Source: CAYMKL01 sp964390805
GTDB lineage: Bacteria > Chloroflexota > Anaerolineae > VGOG01
Assembly (NCBI GenBank): GCA_964390805.1
Contig: CAYMKL010000022.1
Coordinates: forward strand, 5,324 to 69,323
Length of the DNA: 64,000 nt
Reading direction: 5' to 3'
Below are positions 42,842-51,130 of this stretch, one piece after another. The notes beneath the pieces are model-generated. The model ran no database searches. It had not been told where the DNA came from and worked only from the letters and a program-made list of their open reading frames with translations. The first letter of the stretch is position 1, and the number at the start of each line of letters is the position of its first letter. The translations under genes were made by a program, and so were the position numbers.

Positions 42842-43570
42842 CTATTGGGCATAACGAGTAGGAAAGCCCCCCTTGTAAGCAGGTAGAGTGAGCATGTCCT
42901 TTCTATTTACCTCAAACTGCACACCGTAGAGCTCGGCTCTCTGCTTGACTTCCTTTAGATATGCGGGATTGATCAAAACATCTTCCTGCACGATAGGATT
43001 GCCGACAGCCTGGATAAGATATGGGGGAGAAAGACGGGTGTCGTTGACCATGACCGTGCTGCCCACGCAATAGATGGAAGTAGCGGCTACAATCCGCTCA
43101 TCGTTGACACTGATAGCCTCAGAGCCGGCCAGCCACAGGAGGTTAATCACATCGCGCAGGTCGTACTCGTGGATGAGGTAGGCGCTGGAGTCCGCTGTCG
43201 CCGACGCCGACCGGAGGCTGCTATCATCGAGGATCACCTGGATGCCAGACCCTTCGACAGCCAACAGCCCGGCCATCATTTTCTGCCGCTCCAGCTCGGC
43301 GTTTATCTCTTTCAACATCTCCGTGTTAGCCGCCAACTCTCGGCGATGTCCGTCCAATTGTTCTCGTATCCGCCCGATGCTTTCCTTAAGCTCTTCCTGT
43401 TCTGCCTCCAGTTGCTTGATAGTCGGGGCCCCTGACTCGTGCTCAATACCGGGCACTGTCGAAGGCCTCGCTGGGGGCGATCTCCATTGCAAGCCCAGTA
43501 AAGCACCGAAGATCAGAGCAACGATCAAGATAGGAATGTAGTAACGGACACTTTCAAGCTCGAATTTCAT
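42842..43570 (-). CDS. DUF881 family protein (upstream copy)
   Basis: A 242-residue paralogue of the next gene. It has a membrane helix (YYIPILIVALIFGALLGLQW), a coiled coil over about residues 50-95, and a DUF881 domain (GSGIQVILDDSSLRSASATA, DVINLLWLAGSEAISVNDER). It keeps the same topology but is diverged, suggesting the two form a hetero-complex on the outer face of the membrane (inference). No clear Shine-Dalgarno precedes the ATG. Confidence 0.88.
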   Translation of the reverse strand: MKFELESVRYYIPILIVALIFGALLGLQWRSPPARPSTVPGIEHESGAPTIKQLEAEQEELKESIGRIREQLDGHRRELAANTEMLKEINAELERQKMMAGLLAVEGSGIQVILDDSSLRSASATADSSAYLIHEYDLRDVINLLWLAGSEAISVNDERIVAATSIYCVGSTVMVNDTRLSPPYLIQAVGNPIVQEDVLINPAYLKEVKQRAELYGVQFEVNRKDMLTLPAYKGGFPTRYAQ

Positions 43571-43585
43571 GGATAGGTTTTGTTA

Positions 43586-44113
43586 TCACTGCGGCATGTT
43601 TATGTAGAGATCATAGCCCTTCTCGTTATTTGCCATGCCGACTTCTCCAAGTACCGGCAACACCCATACCCTTAAGTCATAGGACTGTCGGTAAGGAATG
43701 CGGGAGATGCCTCTGAAACGAGCTATTCTTATCTGGCCGGGAGCGATGGTGTCTATCTGGCAAGTCTTTTCCAGGATCAGAGCGTCGTCTTCGCCAACAG
43801 ATAGCCGAGCCTTCACTTTGACGTCGAATTCGGTCTGAAGGCCGATATTCTCCACCGCTACCAACAAAGTTGCCTGCTCGCCTTTGACCATGATCTGCTC
43901 ATATCCCAGTGGGGGATCAAAATCAATGGCCAACACAGCCAAATCGTGCTCATCCACGGGAGTTCTAGCTTCACTGAGGGAAAGTGCATCGAGGGAAACA
44001 GGGGCCCGGTCAACGATCTTAACTTCAGCGCAACCGGCTAGTGAGAGGGAGGTCAGCAGTATCACCATCACCATGACAAACCAGATGCATCGCATCTCAC
44101 CTCTTCGTGACAT
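43586..44113 (-). CDS. Lipoprotein with a CARDB-like domain
   Basis: A 175-residue lipoprotein: an N-terminal signal (FVMVMVILLTSLSLAGC) with lipobox LAGC, then one beta-sandwich resembling CARDB/NEW3 (LLVAVENIGLQTEFDVKVKA). The ATG at 44113 is preceded by AAGGAGG with 6-nt spacing, so the slightly longer charged N-terminus (MSRRGEMR) is used. It starts the three-gene set with the DUF881 pair. It is not recognised as a named family. Confidence 0.8.
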   Translation of the reverse strand: MSRRGEMRCIWFVMVMVILLTSLSLAGCAEVKIVDRAPVSLDALSLSEARTPVDEHDLAVLAIDFDPPLGYEQIMVKGEQATLLVAVENIGLQTEFDVKVKARLSVGEDDALILEKTCQIDTIAPGQIRIARFRGISRIPYRQSYDLRVWVLPVLGEVGMANNEKGYDLYINMPQ

Positions 44114-44262
44114 TTAGTGCCTCCTTTTGTGATAGCTCTTGGCAGGCTTGCCTAAGGCGCAATGGCACCACCCTTCGTCAGGCTCAGGATGCTACCTGCC
44201 AGGGTAATCTTAAACCAGATAGGCTCTTTTGTCAAGTTTGCACTCAAACCTCCAAGGCCAGT

Positions 44263-44291
44263 TTGCCTTCTGATTAGAGATGTATTATAAT
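44263..44291 (+). promoter_or_regulatory. Promoter of the signal peptidase gene
   Basis: TTGCCT (44263-44268), 17 nt, TATAAT (44286-44291), about 31 nt upstream of the GTG start. Confidence 0.75.
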
Positions 44292-44322
44292 TTGGAAGCA
44301 ATGTGAATGTGATGAGAGAGGG

Positions 44323-45018
44323 GTGAACGATTTGCTCGAGGAATTGCCTGAGATACAGGACAACCAGAAAACAGTTGATGACCAGGCTCATCTCTACCCA
44401 TCGGTTAGCGACATACAGATGCAGCAAACCGAGACGTGGGACGGTCAGGAAACAGTTGACGATCAGGATACAGAAGATCAACGACAGGGGGGAAAGTCCA
44501 TCCTGCGCGAGATGATGGAGACAGCGCTCCTGATCATATTGGTCTTTGTTGTAACCCGCGTTCTAATCCAGAACTTCCGCATTGAAGGAATCAGCATGGA
44601 GCCCAATCTCCACGATGGGCAATATCTGATCATAAGCAAGCTTGCATACTATCTTCATCCTCCTGAGCGCGGAGATGTAGTGGTCTTCCACTTCCCCAGG
44701 AATCCCAGCCGGGATTTCATCAAACGAGTCATTGGACTACCAGGAGAGAAGGTGGAGATCAGGGGGGAAAGCGTCTTTGTCAACGGCGAAGAACTGGAAG
44801 AACCGTATGCGCTTCACACGGGCAGGTACGCTTGGGGGCCTCAGATCCTGGCAGAAAACGAGTACTTCGTCCTGGGTGACAATCGCGATAGCTCCAGCGA
44901 CTCTCATAATTGGGGACCTCTGTCTAGAGATGCCATTCTGGGCAAGGCTTGGATATCCTATTGGCCCCCCAAGTATCTGGGAACTGTGCCCAACTATTCC
45001 TACGCTGCCACGGAATGA
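44323..45018 (+). CDS. lepB: Signal peptidase I
   Basis: A 231-residue type I signal peptidase that removes signal peptides from exported proteins. After an acidic Gln/Asp-rich cytoplasmic tail (residues 1-58) and one membrane helix (MMETALLIILVFVVTRVLI), the catalytic Ser lies in GISMEPNLHDG and the general-base Lys in RDFIKRVIGLPGEKV. VLGDNRDSSSDSHNWGPL is box E. The start is GTG at 44323, just after GAGAGAGG. The acidic tail contains a repeated EQ/DQ...TVDDQ unit and is unusually long. Confidence 0.93.
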   Translation: MNDLLEELPEIQDNQKTVDDQAHLYPSVSDIQMQQTETWDGQETVDDQDTEDQRQGGKSILREMMETALLIILVFVVTRVLIQNFRIEGISMEPNLHDGQYLIISKLAYYLHPPERGDVVVFHFPRNPSRDFIKRVIGLPGEKVEIRGESVFVNGEELEEPYALHTGRYAWGPQILAENEYFVLGDNRDSSSDSHNWGPLSRDAILGKAWISYWPPKYLGTVPNYSYAATE

Positions 45019-45056
45019 GATGGCAAGCCAAATCCGGTACATGGAGTCAGGCATAG

Positions 45057-45872
45057 ATGGCCATACAAGAAAACGAGGTAAGGGAAATAGTGAAGCGAGT
45101 CTTGCTACGGACCCTCGGCATGGGCGAGGCTGATGAGCCCCGCGCCTCATCTCCGCCTGGCATGGCGAAGCGCTCCCTGATAACTGAAAAGGACGTGGAG
45201 GCTGTTCCCCCAGGGGGTGAATTGCATTTCCCCGCTGGAGCCATAGTCACCCCCAGGGCTCGGGAGGCGGCCATGGAAAGAAAGATTGCCCTCTCCCCCG
45301 AGCCTGGCCCTTCACTACGGCCAGGACTTCGTCGAGCTCAGTCGAGACGCTCAGTGCAAGCGACTATGCTCAGGACAGGCTCCATCAGCACTCTGAGCGG
45401 AGCCCCAAATCCTGGTAGCAAAGTTATCGCCCTCGGCGCTGACCACGGCGGCTTTGCCATGAAAGAGACTCTCAAGGCCTACCTCCAGGAACTTGGCTAC
45501 GCCATCAAGGATTGCGGCGCCTTCAGCAGCCAATCGGTAGATTACCCCGATTTCGCCTACGCCGTGGCCAAACTGGTCTCCGAGGGCCAGGCCTGGCGGG
45601 GGATCATGATTGACGGCGCAGGGATTGGCTCCTGCATGGCAGCCAACAAGGTGCCAGGGGTGCGGGCCAGCTTATGCTATGATCTCTCCACCGCCGTAAA
45701 CGCCCGCGAGCACAACGACGCCAATGTATTGACGTTAGGCGGGCATCTCATCGCCGAGGGCCTGGCCAAGCAGATCGTGAAGACGTGGCTGGATACAAAA
45801 TTCGCTGGCGGCCGTCACGAGCGCAGAGTGAACAAGATCATGGGCATCGAGAAACGATTCCTGCGGAAATGA
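45057..45872 (+). CDS. rpiB: RpiB/LacA-type sugar-phosphate isomerase with N-terminal targeting-like extension
   Basis: A 271-residue protein; the RpiB domain is only the last 150 (KVIALGADHGGFAMKETLKA, AGIGSCMAANKVPGVRASLC, REHNDANVLTLGGHLIAEGL). The catalytic Cys (GSCMAANK) and the phosphate-binding His/Arg residues are kept. The N-terminus MAIQENEVREIVKRVLLRTL is an amphipathic helix like bacterial-microcompartment encapsulation peptides. A segment LITEKDVEAVPPGGELHFPA and GAIVTPRAREAAMERKI follows. Residues about 84-105 are encoded by a dispersed repeat (GCTCAGGACAGGC core). It is followed 6 nt later by deoC. It would interconvert ribulose- and ribose-5-phosphate, or a related sugar. Confidence 0.87.
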   Translation: MAIQENEVREIVKRVLLRTLGMGEADEPRASSPPGMAKRSLITEKDVEAVPPGGELHFPAGAIVTPRAREAAMERKIALSPEPGPSLRPGLRRAQSRRSVQATMLRTGSISTLSGAPNPGSKVIALGADHGGFAMKETLKAYLQELGYAIKDCGAFSSQSVDYPDFAYAVAKLVSEGQAWRGIMIDGAGIGSCMAANKVPGVRASLCYDLSTAVNAREHNDANVLTLGGHLIAEGLAKQIVKTWLDTKFAGGRHERRVNKIMGIEKRFLRK

Positions 45873-45878
45873 GGAGAC

Positions 45879-46757
45879 ATGGAGCTGGATAGAGCAGCCG
45901 TAGAACAACTGGTAGAACGGATCACCAAAGAGGTGCTGATCCTGTTGCAGGAGGAAGAGGCCGGCGCCCAATCAGGATCGGAGTGCTTGACTTGCAACGG
46001 CCAGTGCACCGAGAAGTGCCCGGACAAGACCCAGGAAGTGATTGACGCTGGGGCGACCAGGATTGGCAACCCTCTAGGTTCCACTAACGTGGCGGCCAAC
46101 ATCGCTCACATGATTGACCATACCCTGCTCAAAGCGGACGCCAGCCAGGAGCAAATCGCCCAGCTTTGCTACGAGGCCCGCAAGTATGGCTTTGCCGCCG
46201 TCTGCGTCAACCCTGCCAACGTCAAACTGGCCGCTCAACTCCTCAAGGGCGCGCCGGTGGCCATCGCCGCAGTGGTGGGCTTTCCTTTGGGGGCCACCTC
46301 GCCTGAGGTCAAGTCTTACGAGGCACAACAGGCTATTGAGGACGGGTCCACCGAGATTGACATGGTCATCAACGTAGGCGCTCTTAAGTCCAAGGACTAC
46401 GCGCTGGTGGAGCGAGACATCGCCACCGTGACGCGCACCTGTCACAACAACCGGGCGGTCTGCAAAGTGATCATCGAGGCTGCCCTGCTGGCGGACGAGG
46501 AGAAGACCAAGTCCTGCCAATTGGCCAAGGCGGCCGGGGCTGACTACGTCAAGACCTCGACCGGCTTTGGGCCCGGAGGGGCTACAGTTGAGGATGTGGC
46601 TCTAATGCGGCGGGCGGTTGGGCCTGAGATGGGCATCAAGGCAGCGGGGGGCATCAGGACCCTCGAGGCCGTCAAGCAGATGGTCAAGGCCGGGGCTACG
46701 CGCATCGGAGCCAGCGCGGGGGTGAAGATTGTGCAGGAGGCCAGATCAACAGCCTAG
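45879..46757 (+). CDS. deoC: Deoxyribose-phosphate aldolase with N-terminal targeting-like extension
   Basis: A 292-residue DERA. The aldolase part starts near residue 70 (NIAHMIDHTLLKADASQEQI); the Schiff-base Lys lies in DYVKTSTGFGPGGATVEDV and the second Lys in MGIKAAGGIRTLE. It cleaves deoxyribose-5-phosphate to acetaldehyde and glyceraldehyde-3-phosphate. The extra N-terminus begins with an amphipathic helix (RAAVEQLVERITKEVLILLQ), then a Cys-rich linker CLTCNGQCTEKCPDKTQEVI. Both suggest recruitment to a microcompartment, where volatile acetaldehyde would be confined. No shell-protein gene is seen in the window. Confidence 0.9.
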   Translation: MELDRAAVEQLVERITKEVLILLQEEEAGAQSGSECLTCNGQCTEKCPDKTQEVIDAGATRIGNPLGSTNVAANIAHMIDHTLLKADASQEQIAQLCYEARKYGFAAVCVNPANVKLAAQLLKGAPVAIAAVVGFPLGATSPEVKSYEAQQAIEDGSTEIDMVINVGALKSKDYALVERDIATVTRTCHNNRAVCKVIIEAALLADEEKTKSCQLAKAAGADYVKTSTGFGPGGATVEDVALMRRAVGPEMGIKAAGGIRTLEAVKQMVKAGATRIGASAGVKIVQEARSTA

Positions 46758-46902
46758 CGCGTTTATTAGTTCATCCCCAGGAATGAGGAATCCGTTCGCC
46801 CAGCGCGGGTGGCGAAATGGAGAACAGGACGACAACTTGGTTGTCAGATAGGATGCAGCAGCGACCGGCGTGTTGTCAGCAAAAAGAAATGGAGACGAAA
46901 GC

Positions 46903-47353
46903 GTGACCAGCCTTTATCTCGATATGAACATCTATAACCGGCCGTTTGACGACCAAAGTCAGATGCGTATCCAATTGGAGACGGTCGCGATCACGATGAT
47001 TTTCGCCCTGATCGAGAGCGGTTGCTTTTCTGCCCGATGGTCATTTGTGTTGGAGTTATGAGAATAGCCGCAATCCTTTCTCAGAACGCAAGGCATTTGT
47101 TCACTATCTGGCCCAGGCTTGTGATAGCACAGTTGAGCCTGATGAACCCATCAGGAAACTAGCCAAGGAGTTGTCAGAGAGCCACCAGATTCGAGGGCGA
47201 GACGCACTTCACCTGGCATGCGCAGAGTTATCTGGATGCGACTATCTGGTCACTTGCGATGATCGCTTGAACCGCCAGGGAAAGCGGTTGAGAGAGAATG
47301 GCACGCTAACAGTGAAGGTTATCAACCCGCTAGACTTGTTGAGGGAGGTGTAA
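46903..47353 (+). pseudogene. PIN-domain protein broken by a frameshift
   Basis: A GTG start at 46903 with GGAG 9 nt upstream opens VTSLYLDMNIYNRPFDDQSQ and is open to a TGA near 47060. The +1 frame continues YENSRNPFSERKAFVHYLAQ, then RGRDALHLACAELSGCDYLV and TCDDRLNRQGKRL to 47353. Dropping one T in GAGTTATGAG restores WSFVLEYENSRNPF, a smooth PIN-domain join. All the acidic active-site segments are there, so the break is a single-base insertion: a recent pseudogene, programmed shift or assembly error. Confidence 0.8.
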
Positions 47354-47354
47354 G

Positions 47355-47585
47355 ATGATATTGACAAACCAACGATTTGATCATTCCGACGTAGCTTTGC
47401 GAGAGATCGGATTCATGGTCCTGGTGCGATCTCTGGGATATGCGGATACACTTCGCTTCCTCAACCAACTGCTCCCCGGCCAAGGGGACTATTTGGAATG
47501 GCAGGACCAGATCTTTGGGGAGGCAAGTGTTGACGAAATCTACGAACAAGCTCAAAAACATTGGAAGCATCCTCCCGCATGCTGA
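47355..47585 (+). CDS. Small conserved-looking protein next to the PIN gene
   Basis: A 76-residue protein (MILTNQRFDHSDVALREIGF, then VRSLGYADTLRFLNQLLPGQ, DEIYEQAQKHW). It is not recognised by family. A strong GAGGGAGG site lies 8 nt upstream, one base after the PIN frame ends, so it is co-transcribed and could be the PIN protein's partner. Its end overlaps the UPF0175-like start by 7 nt. Confidence 0.6.
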   Translation: MILTNQRFDHSDVALREIGFMVLVRSLGYADTLRFLNQLLPGQGDYLEWQDQIFGEASVDEIYEQAQKHWKHPPAC

Positions 47586-47881
47586 AAGTTCGAGATTTTG
47601 TAGAAGCCCGGATTTACGATGACGAAGAAGCCGTCATCCAAGATGCGTTGCGTCACTTGCTGCGTGCACGCACCGATTTGCGTACCCAACTAGCAGTCCA
47701 CCGTTACCAGACTGAGGAGATTTCGCTGGCCAAGGCAGCCAGCCTGGCCGGAGTTAGTTGGGCGCAAATGAAGGATATTTTGGCAGAACGCGGTATTCAG
47801 CCCCGACTTGGTCCAGAAACTATAGCGGAGGCCAAGGAAGAAGTTGAAACATTGCGCGACCACTTTGCAGGGCAACGATGA
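47579..47881 (+). CDS. UPF0175 family antitoxin-like protein
   Basis: A 100-residue protein with a ribbon/helix N-terminus (EARIYDDEEAVIQDALRHLL) and a helix-turn-helix-like half (ISLAKAASLAGVSWAQMKDI, then LAERGIQPRLG), the pattern of UPF0175. The family is usually encoded directly before a DUF3368 PIN-like toxin. That is so here, with an ATGA overlap to the decayed toxin gene. It may now be an orphan antitoxin. Confidence 0.75.
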   Translation: MLKVRDFVEARIYDDEEAVIQDALRHLLRARTDLRTQLAVHRYQTEEISLAKAASLAGVSWAQMKDILAERGIQPRLGPETIAEAKEEVETLRDHFAGQR

Positions 47882-48113
47882 ACATCATCGCCAACACTAC
47901 AGTAATATCAAACTTTGCCGCCATTGCCAACTCGATCTGCTGCGCTAATTCTACGGTGTCGTGCACATCCCGGCCGAAGTGTACGAAGCGGGAGTGAGGA
48001 TCGTGCAGGAGGCCAAAGCAGCGGCCCGACACGCTAATACCGCTCGAGTCTGTTTCATAAAATTCGTAGCAAGCCATTCCAAGACCGAGGACTGTAAGAG
48101 GCGAAAGCGCTGA
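47878..48113 (+). pseudogene. Decayed DUF3368 PIN-like toxin
   Basis: It starts MNIIANTTVISNFAAIA, the DUF3368 N-terminus with its active-site Asn-Thr-Thr, then loses frame. Another frame continues LDLLR, stop, FYGVVHIPAEVYEAGVRIVQ and AKAAARHANTARV. One missing C after 47928 and one C-to-T change (CAA to TAA) would restore AQLDLLRQFYGVVHIP. The rest of the domain is deleted, so the toxin is inactive. Confidence 0.75.
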
Positions 48114-48136
48114 TTACAGCACCCGCAAAAAGAAAA

Positions 48137-48160
48137 AGCCCCTCCGAGTTTGGAGGGGCT
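48137..48160 (-). terminator. Rho-independent terminator of groEL
   Basis: AGCCCCTCC pairs with GGAGGGGCT around a 6-nt loop. On the minus strand it is followed by TTTTTCTTTTTG, a classic U tract, 14 nt past the groEL stop. On the plus strand the stem is followed by TTTT, so it may work both ways. Confidence 0.92.
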
Positions 48161-48173
48161 TTTCACGCATTGC

Positions 48174-49805
48174 CTAATACTGAGGCATAGGCGGTGCGGG
48201 CGGTGGGGTTTCTTCGGGAATCTCAGTGATCAGAGCCTCGGTGGTGAGGATCATGGCCGCGATGCTGGCCGCGTTCTCCACCGCGCTTCGGGTTACCTTG
48301 GCCGGATCAATGATCCCCTTCTCCACCATATCTCCATAATCATTGGCGATCACGTCATAGCCTATCTTGTCGTTCTTCTTCTCTTCCTGAGATCTCCTCA
48401 CATTCTGCACTACCACAGCCCCGTCCATGCCGGCGTTCTGAACGATCCCCCGCATGGGCTCCTCCAGGGCTCTCCTGAAGATATTCACCCCTGTCTGCTC
48501 GTCGAGGAGGTCCATTTTGATATCACCCAGGACTGGCACAGCATTGATGAGGGCCACCCCGCCTCCGGGGACGATCCCCTCTTCCACAGCAGCCCTGGTG
48601 GCCGAGAGGGCATCCTCGACGCGGTGCTTCTTCTCTTTCAGCTCCACCTCGGTGGCGGCGCCGACTTTGATGACTGCCACTCCACCGGTCAGCTTGGCCA
48701 GCCGCTCTTGCAGTTTCTCCTTGTCGTAATCGGAAGTACTCTTCTCGACTTCAACCCTGATCTGCTCCATGCGGCCCTTGATCTCTTTATCAGAGCCCTT
48801 GCCCTCGATGACGGTGGTGTTGTCCTTGCTGGACACGACCTTGCGGGCCTGGCCCAGGTCGCTGATCTGTGCCGTCTCCAGCTTGCGGCCCATCTCTTCG
48901 GTGATCACCTGACCGCCGGTGAGGATGGCGATGTCCTGTAGCATGGCCTTGCGCCGGTCGCCAAATCCAGGGGCCTTCACGGCTAGCAAGCTGAAAGTGC
49001 CCCGCAGCTTGTTGAGGACCAGTGTCGCCAACGCCTCTCCATCCACGTCTTCAGCGATGACTACCAGCTCGCGCTTTCCCACCTGCACCAGTTTCTCCAA
49101 AACGGGGATGATGTCGGTGGCGGCGGAGATCTTCTTGTCGTGGATCAGGATGTAGGGCTCTTCCAGCTCGGCCTGCATGGCCTCAGGATTGGTGATAAAG
49201 TAAGGGGACATGTACCCCCTATCGAACTGCATGCCCTCCACGTACTCGGTCTCGAAGGCCAACCCCCTCGACTCCTCGACGGTGATCACACCGTCCTTGC
49301 CAACCTTGTCCATCACCTCGGCGATGAGAGCTCCGATCTCCTTGTCATTGGCCGAGATGGCGGCCACGTTGGCGATCTCATCCTTGGTGATCAGATTCTT
49401 GGACTGTCCCTTGATGGCCTCCACGATGGCCCCAGTCGCCCTCTCAATGCCCCTCTTGATGAGCATGGGGTTGGCTCCAGCGGCCACGTTCTTCAGCCCT
49501 TCATTGACGATCATGTGGGCCAGGACTGTGGCGGTGGTGGTGCCGTCTCCGGCCACGTCGTTAGTCTTGGTGGCTGCTTCTTTGAGGAGCTGGGCGCCCA
49601 TGTTTTCGTAGGGATCCTCCAGCTCTATCTCCTTGGCCACGGTTACGCCGTCGTGAGTGATGGTGGGAGCTCCCCACTTCTTGTCCAGGGCCACGTTGCG
49701 TCCCTTCGGCCCCAGGGTTGTACCCACTGCGTTGGCCATGACGTCAATTCCCTTTTTCAGGGACCTTCTAGCTTCTTCTGAGAAAATAAGTTGTTTTGCA
49801 GGCAT
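48174..49805 (-). CDS. groEL: Chaperonin GroEL
   Basis: A 543-residue HSP60, full length. Visible signatures include GPKGRNVALDKKWGAPTITH, DVAGDGTTTATVLAHMIV and AAVEEGIVPGGGVALINAVP. It assembles as a double heptamer and folds proteins in an ATP cycle with GroES. The tail is PPPAPPMPQY rather than the usual GGM repeats. It has AAAAGGAG about 9 nt before the ATG and lies 18 nt after groES. Confidence 0.98.
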   Translation of the reverse strand: MPAKQLIFSEEARRSLKKGIDVMANAVGTTLGPKGRNVALDKKWGAPTITHDGVTVAKEIELEDPYENMGAQLLKEAATKTNDVAGDGTTTATVLAHMIVNEGLKNVAAGANPMLIKRGIERATGAIVEAIKGQSKNLITKDEIANVAAISANDKEIGALIAEVMDKVGKDGVITVEESRGLAFETEYVEGMQFDRGYMSPYFITNPEAMQAELEEPYILIHDKKISAATDIIPVLEKLVQVGKRELVVIAEDVDGEALATLVLNKLRGTFSLLAVKAPGFGDRRKAMLQDIAILTGGQVITEEMGRKLETAQISDLGQARKVVSSKDNTTVIEGKGSDKEIKGRMEQIRVEVEKSTSDYDKEKLQERLAKLTGGVAVIKVGAATEVELKEKKHRVEDALSATRAAVEEGIVPGGGVALINAVPVLGDIKMDLLDEQTGVNIFRRALEEPMRGIVQNAGMDGAVVVQNVRRSQEEKKNDKIGYDVIANDYGDMVEKGIIDPAKVTRSAVENAASIAAMILTTEALITEIPEETPPPAPPMPQY

Positions 49806-49823
49806 AGTTTTAATCTCCTTTTC

Positions 49824-50120
49824 TTATTCCACTATTGCCAGGATATCGCTCTCTCTGAGCACCAGGACCTTGCGGTCAGTCTCCAGCTTGACCTCGGTGC
49901 CGGCGTACTTGGCAAAGAGAACGCGGTCCCCCTCCTTGACGTCCATGGGGATGCGCTTTCCCTCTTCGTCGCGGCGGCCTGGGCCAACGGCCAAGACCTC
50001 ACCCTCCTGCGGCTTCTCCTTGGCCGTCTCCGGAAGGACGATACCGCTGGCCGTCACTTCCTCCTTCTCGATGGGCTCCACAATCAGACGGTCGCCCAAG
50101 GGCTTCAGCTTAATTGACAT
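49824..50120 (-). CDS. groES: Co-chaperonin GroES
   Basis: A 98-residue HSP10, starting MSIKLKPLGDRLIVEPIEKE, with the mobile loop EEVTASGIVLPETAKEK and the C-terminal DRVLFAKYAGTEVKLE and LRESDILAIVE. The ATG at 50120 has AGGA 5-6 nt upstream. A frame extending to 50135 would add five residues and is less likely. It is regulated through the CIRCE operator just upstream. Confidence 0.97.
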   Translation of the reverse strand: MSIKLKPLGDRLIVEPIEKEEVTASGIVLPETAKEKPQEGEVLAVGPGRRDEEGKRIPMDVKEGDRVLFAKYAGTEVKLETDRKVLVLRESDILAIVE

Positions 50121-50158
50121 TTTTCCTACCTCCATTTACGATTTTTAGTTTTCACATT

Positions 50159-50185
50159 TTAGCACTCTCAGCTCGAGAGTGCTAA
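50159..50185 (-). promoter_or_regulatory. CIRCE operator (HrcA binding site)
   Basis: TTAGCACTC, nine bases, GAGTGCTAA: an exact match to the CIRCE consensus, 39 nt upstream of groES. HrcA would repress the groESL operon here until heat shock. Confidence 0.97.
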
Positions 50186-50196
50186 AAGCGATACAT

Positions 50197-50225
50197 ATAA
50201 TACCACAAAATCGCCAAACGCGCAA
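50197..50225 (-). promoter_or_regulatory. groESL promoter
   Basis: On the minus strand TTGCGC (50220-50225), 17 nt, TATTAT (50197-50202), with CIRCE starting 11 nt downstream where the transcript would begin. Confidence 0.65.
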
Positions 50226-50248
50226 ATCGCACTTTGCCCGCCGGCAGG

Positions 50249-51130
50249 CTAAGTCAGCAGTTCTGCCTGGCGCAAGATTCCCCGTATCTCCTCGACCTCT
50301 TCGGGGCGGGGATAGAAGAGCGGCGAACGTGGGCTCCCACCATAGTAGCCCAGAAGGTCCAGTGCCGCCTTCAGGCCACCGATGCCGAATTGGCTGGTCA
50401 CGGCTCGGCCAACGGGCATGAGCTTGTAATGCAGGGCCCGTGCTTCGTTGAGCTTGCCCTGGTCAAACAGTTCTTTGATAGCCACACATTCCCTCGGAGC
50501 GACGTTAGCCAGGGCTAAAATGGCCCCTATCGCTCCTACACCCAGAGCGCTGTAATAAGTTGGGGCATTGCCCACCAAAACCTCGAAATTCGGTGGGGCC
50601 AGGCGGATGATCTCAATGAGCTGACCGATGTTTCCCGCGCTATCTTTCATCCCCACGATGTTGGGATGCTCTGCCAGCCTGGCCACCAACGTCGGAGCGA
50701 TGTTTAGCCCCGTAAACTTCGGCACGTTGTAGACCAGGATGGGAATGGGCGAAGCGTCTGCGAGGGAGACGTAGTGGCGATGGAGGGCCTCAGGGGTCAT
50801 CTGCCCTTTGTAATAGGACGGGGTCACGACCAAAGCTCCATCTGCTCCCAGGTCAGCCGCCGTCTGAGTGCTCTCAATGGTCAGCCTGGTTGACTCGTGG
50901 CCAGTGCCCACAACGAGCAACTTGCTGCTGGGGATAGCCTTTCGTGCGGTAGCGATCACCGCCCGCTTCTCGGCCTCGCTCAGGTACACGTTCTCTCCGT
51001 TGGAGCCCAGGACGACGTAGCCCGCCAGCCCTGTCTGGTTCCACCTGGCGATGTTCTCTTCTAGTTTGTCATGAGCTACCTCGCCATCGCTGAAAGGGGT
51101 GGGAATGGGGGGAAACACGCCTTCAAACAT
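50249..51130 (-). CDS. DapA-family aldolase (dihydrodipicolinate synthase/4-hydroxy-2-oxoglutarate aldolase-like)
   Basis: A 293-residue TIM-barrel class I aldolase. The Schiff-base Lys lies in NIVGMKDSAGN and the catalytic Tyr in ILVYNVPKFTGLN; the substrate loop is GYVVLGSNGENVYLSEAEKR. The GSNGE in place of the GTTGE of true DapA, together with its lone position after lysS, fits a 4-hydroxy-2-oxoglutarate aldolase-like or keto-acid aldolase better than lysine synthesis, but both are possible. The start overlaps the lysS stop by one base (TAATG), so it is coupled. Confidence 0.8.
   Translation of the reverse strand: MFEGVFPPIPTPFSDGEVAHDKLEENIARWNQTGLAGYVVLGSNGENVYLSEAEKRAVIATARKAIPSSKLLVVGTGHESTRLTIESTQTAADLGADGALVVTPSYYKGQMTPEALHRHYVSLADASPIPILVYNVPKFTGLNIAPTLVARLAEHPNIVGMKDSAGNIGQLIEIIRLAPPNFEVLVGNAPTYYSALGVGAIGAILALANVAPRECVAIKELFDQGKLNEARALHYKLMPVGRAVTSQFGIGGLKAALDLLGYYGGSPRSPLFYPRPEEVEEIRGILRQAELLT

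Noticed and set aside
48174..49805. Plus-strand frames over groEL and other conserved minus-strand genes
   Set aside because: They lack start signals and are explained by GC-rich antisense reading.
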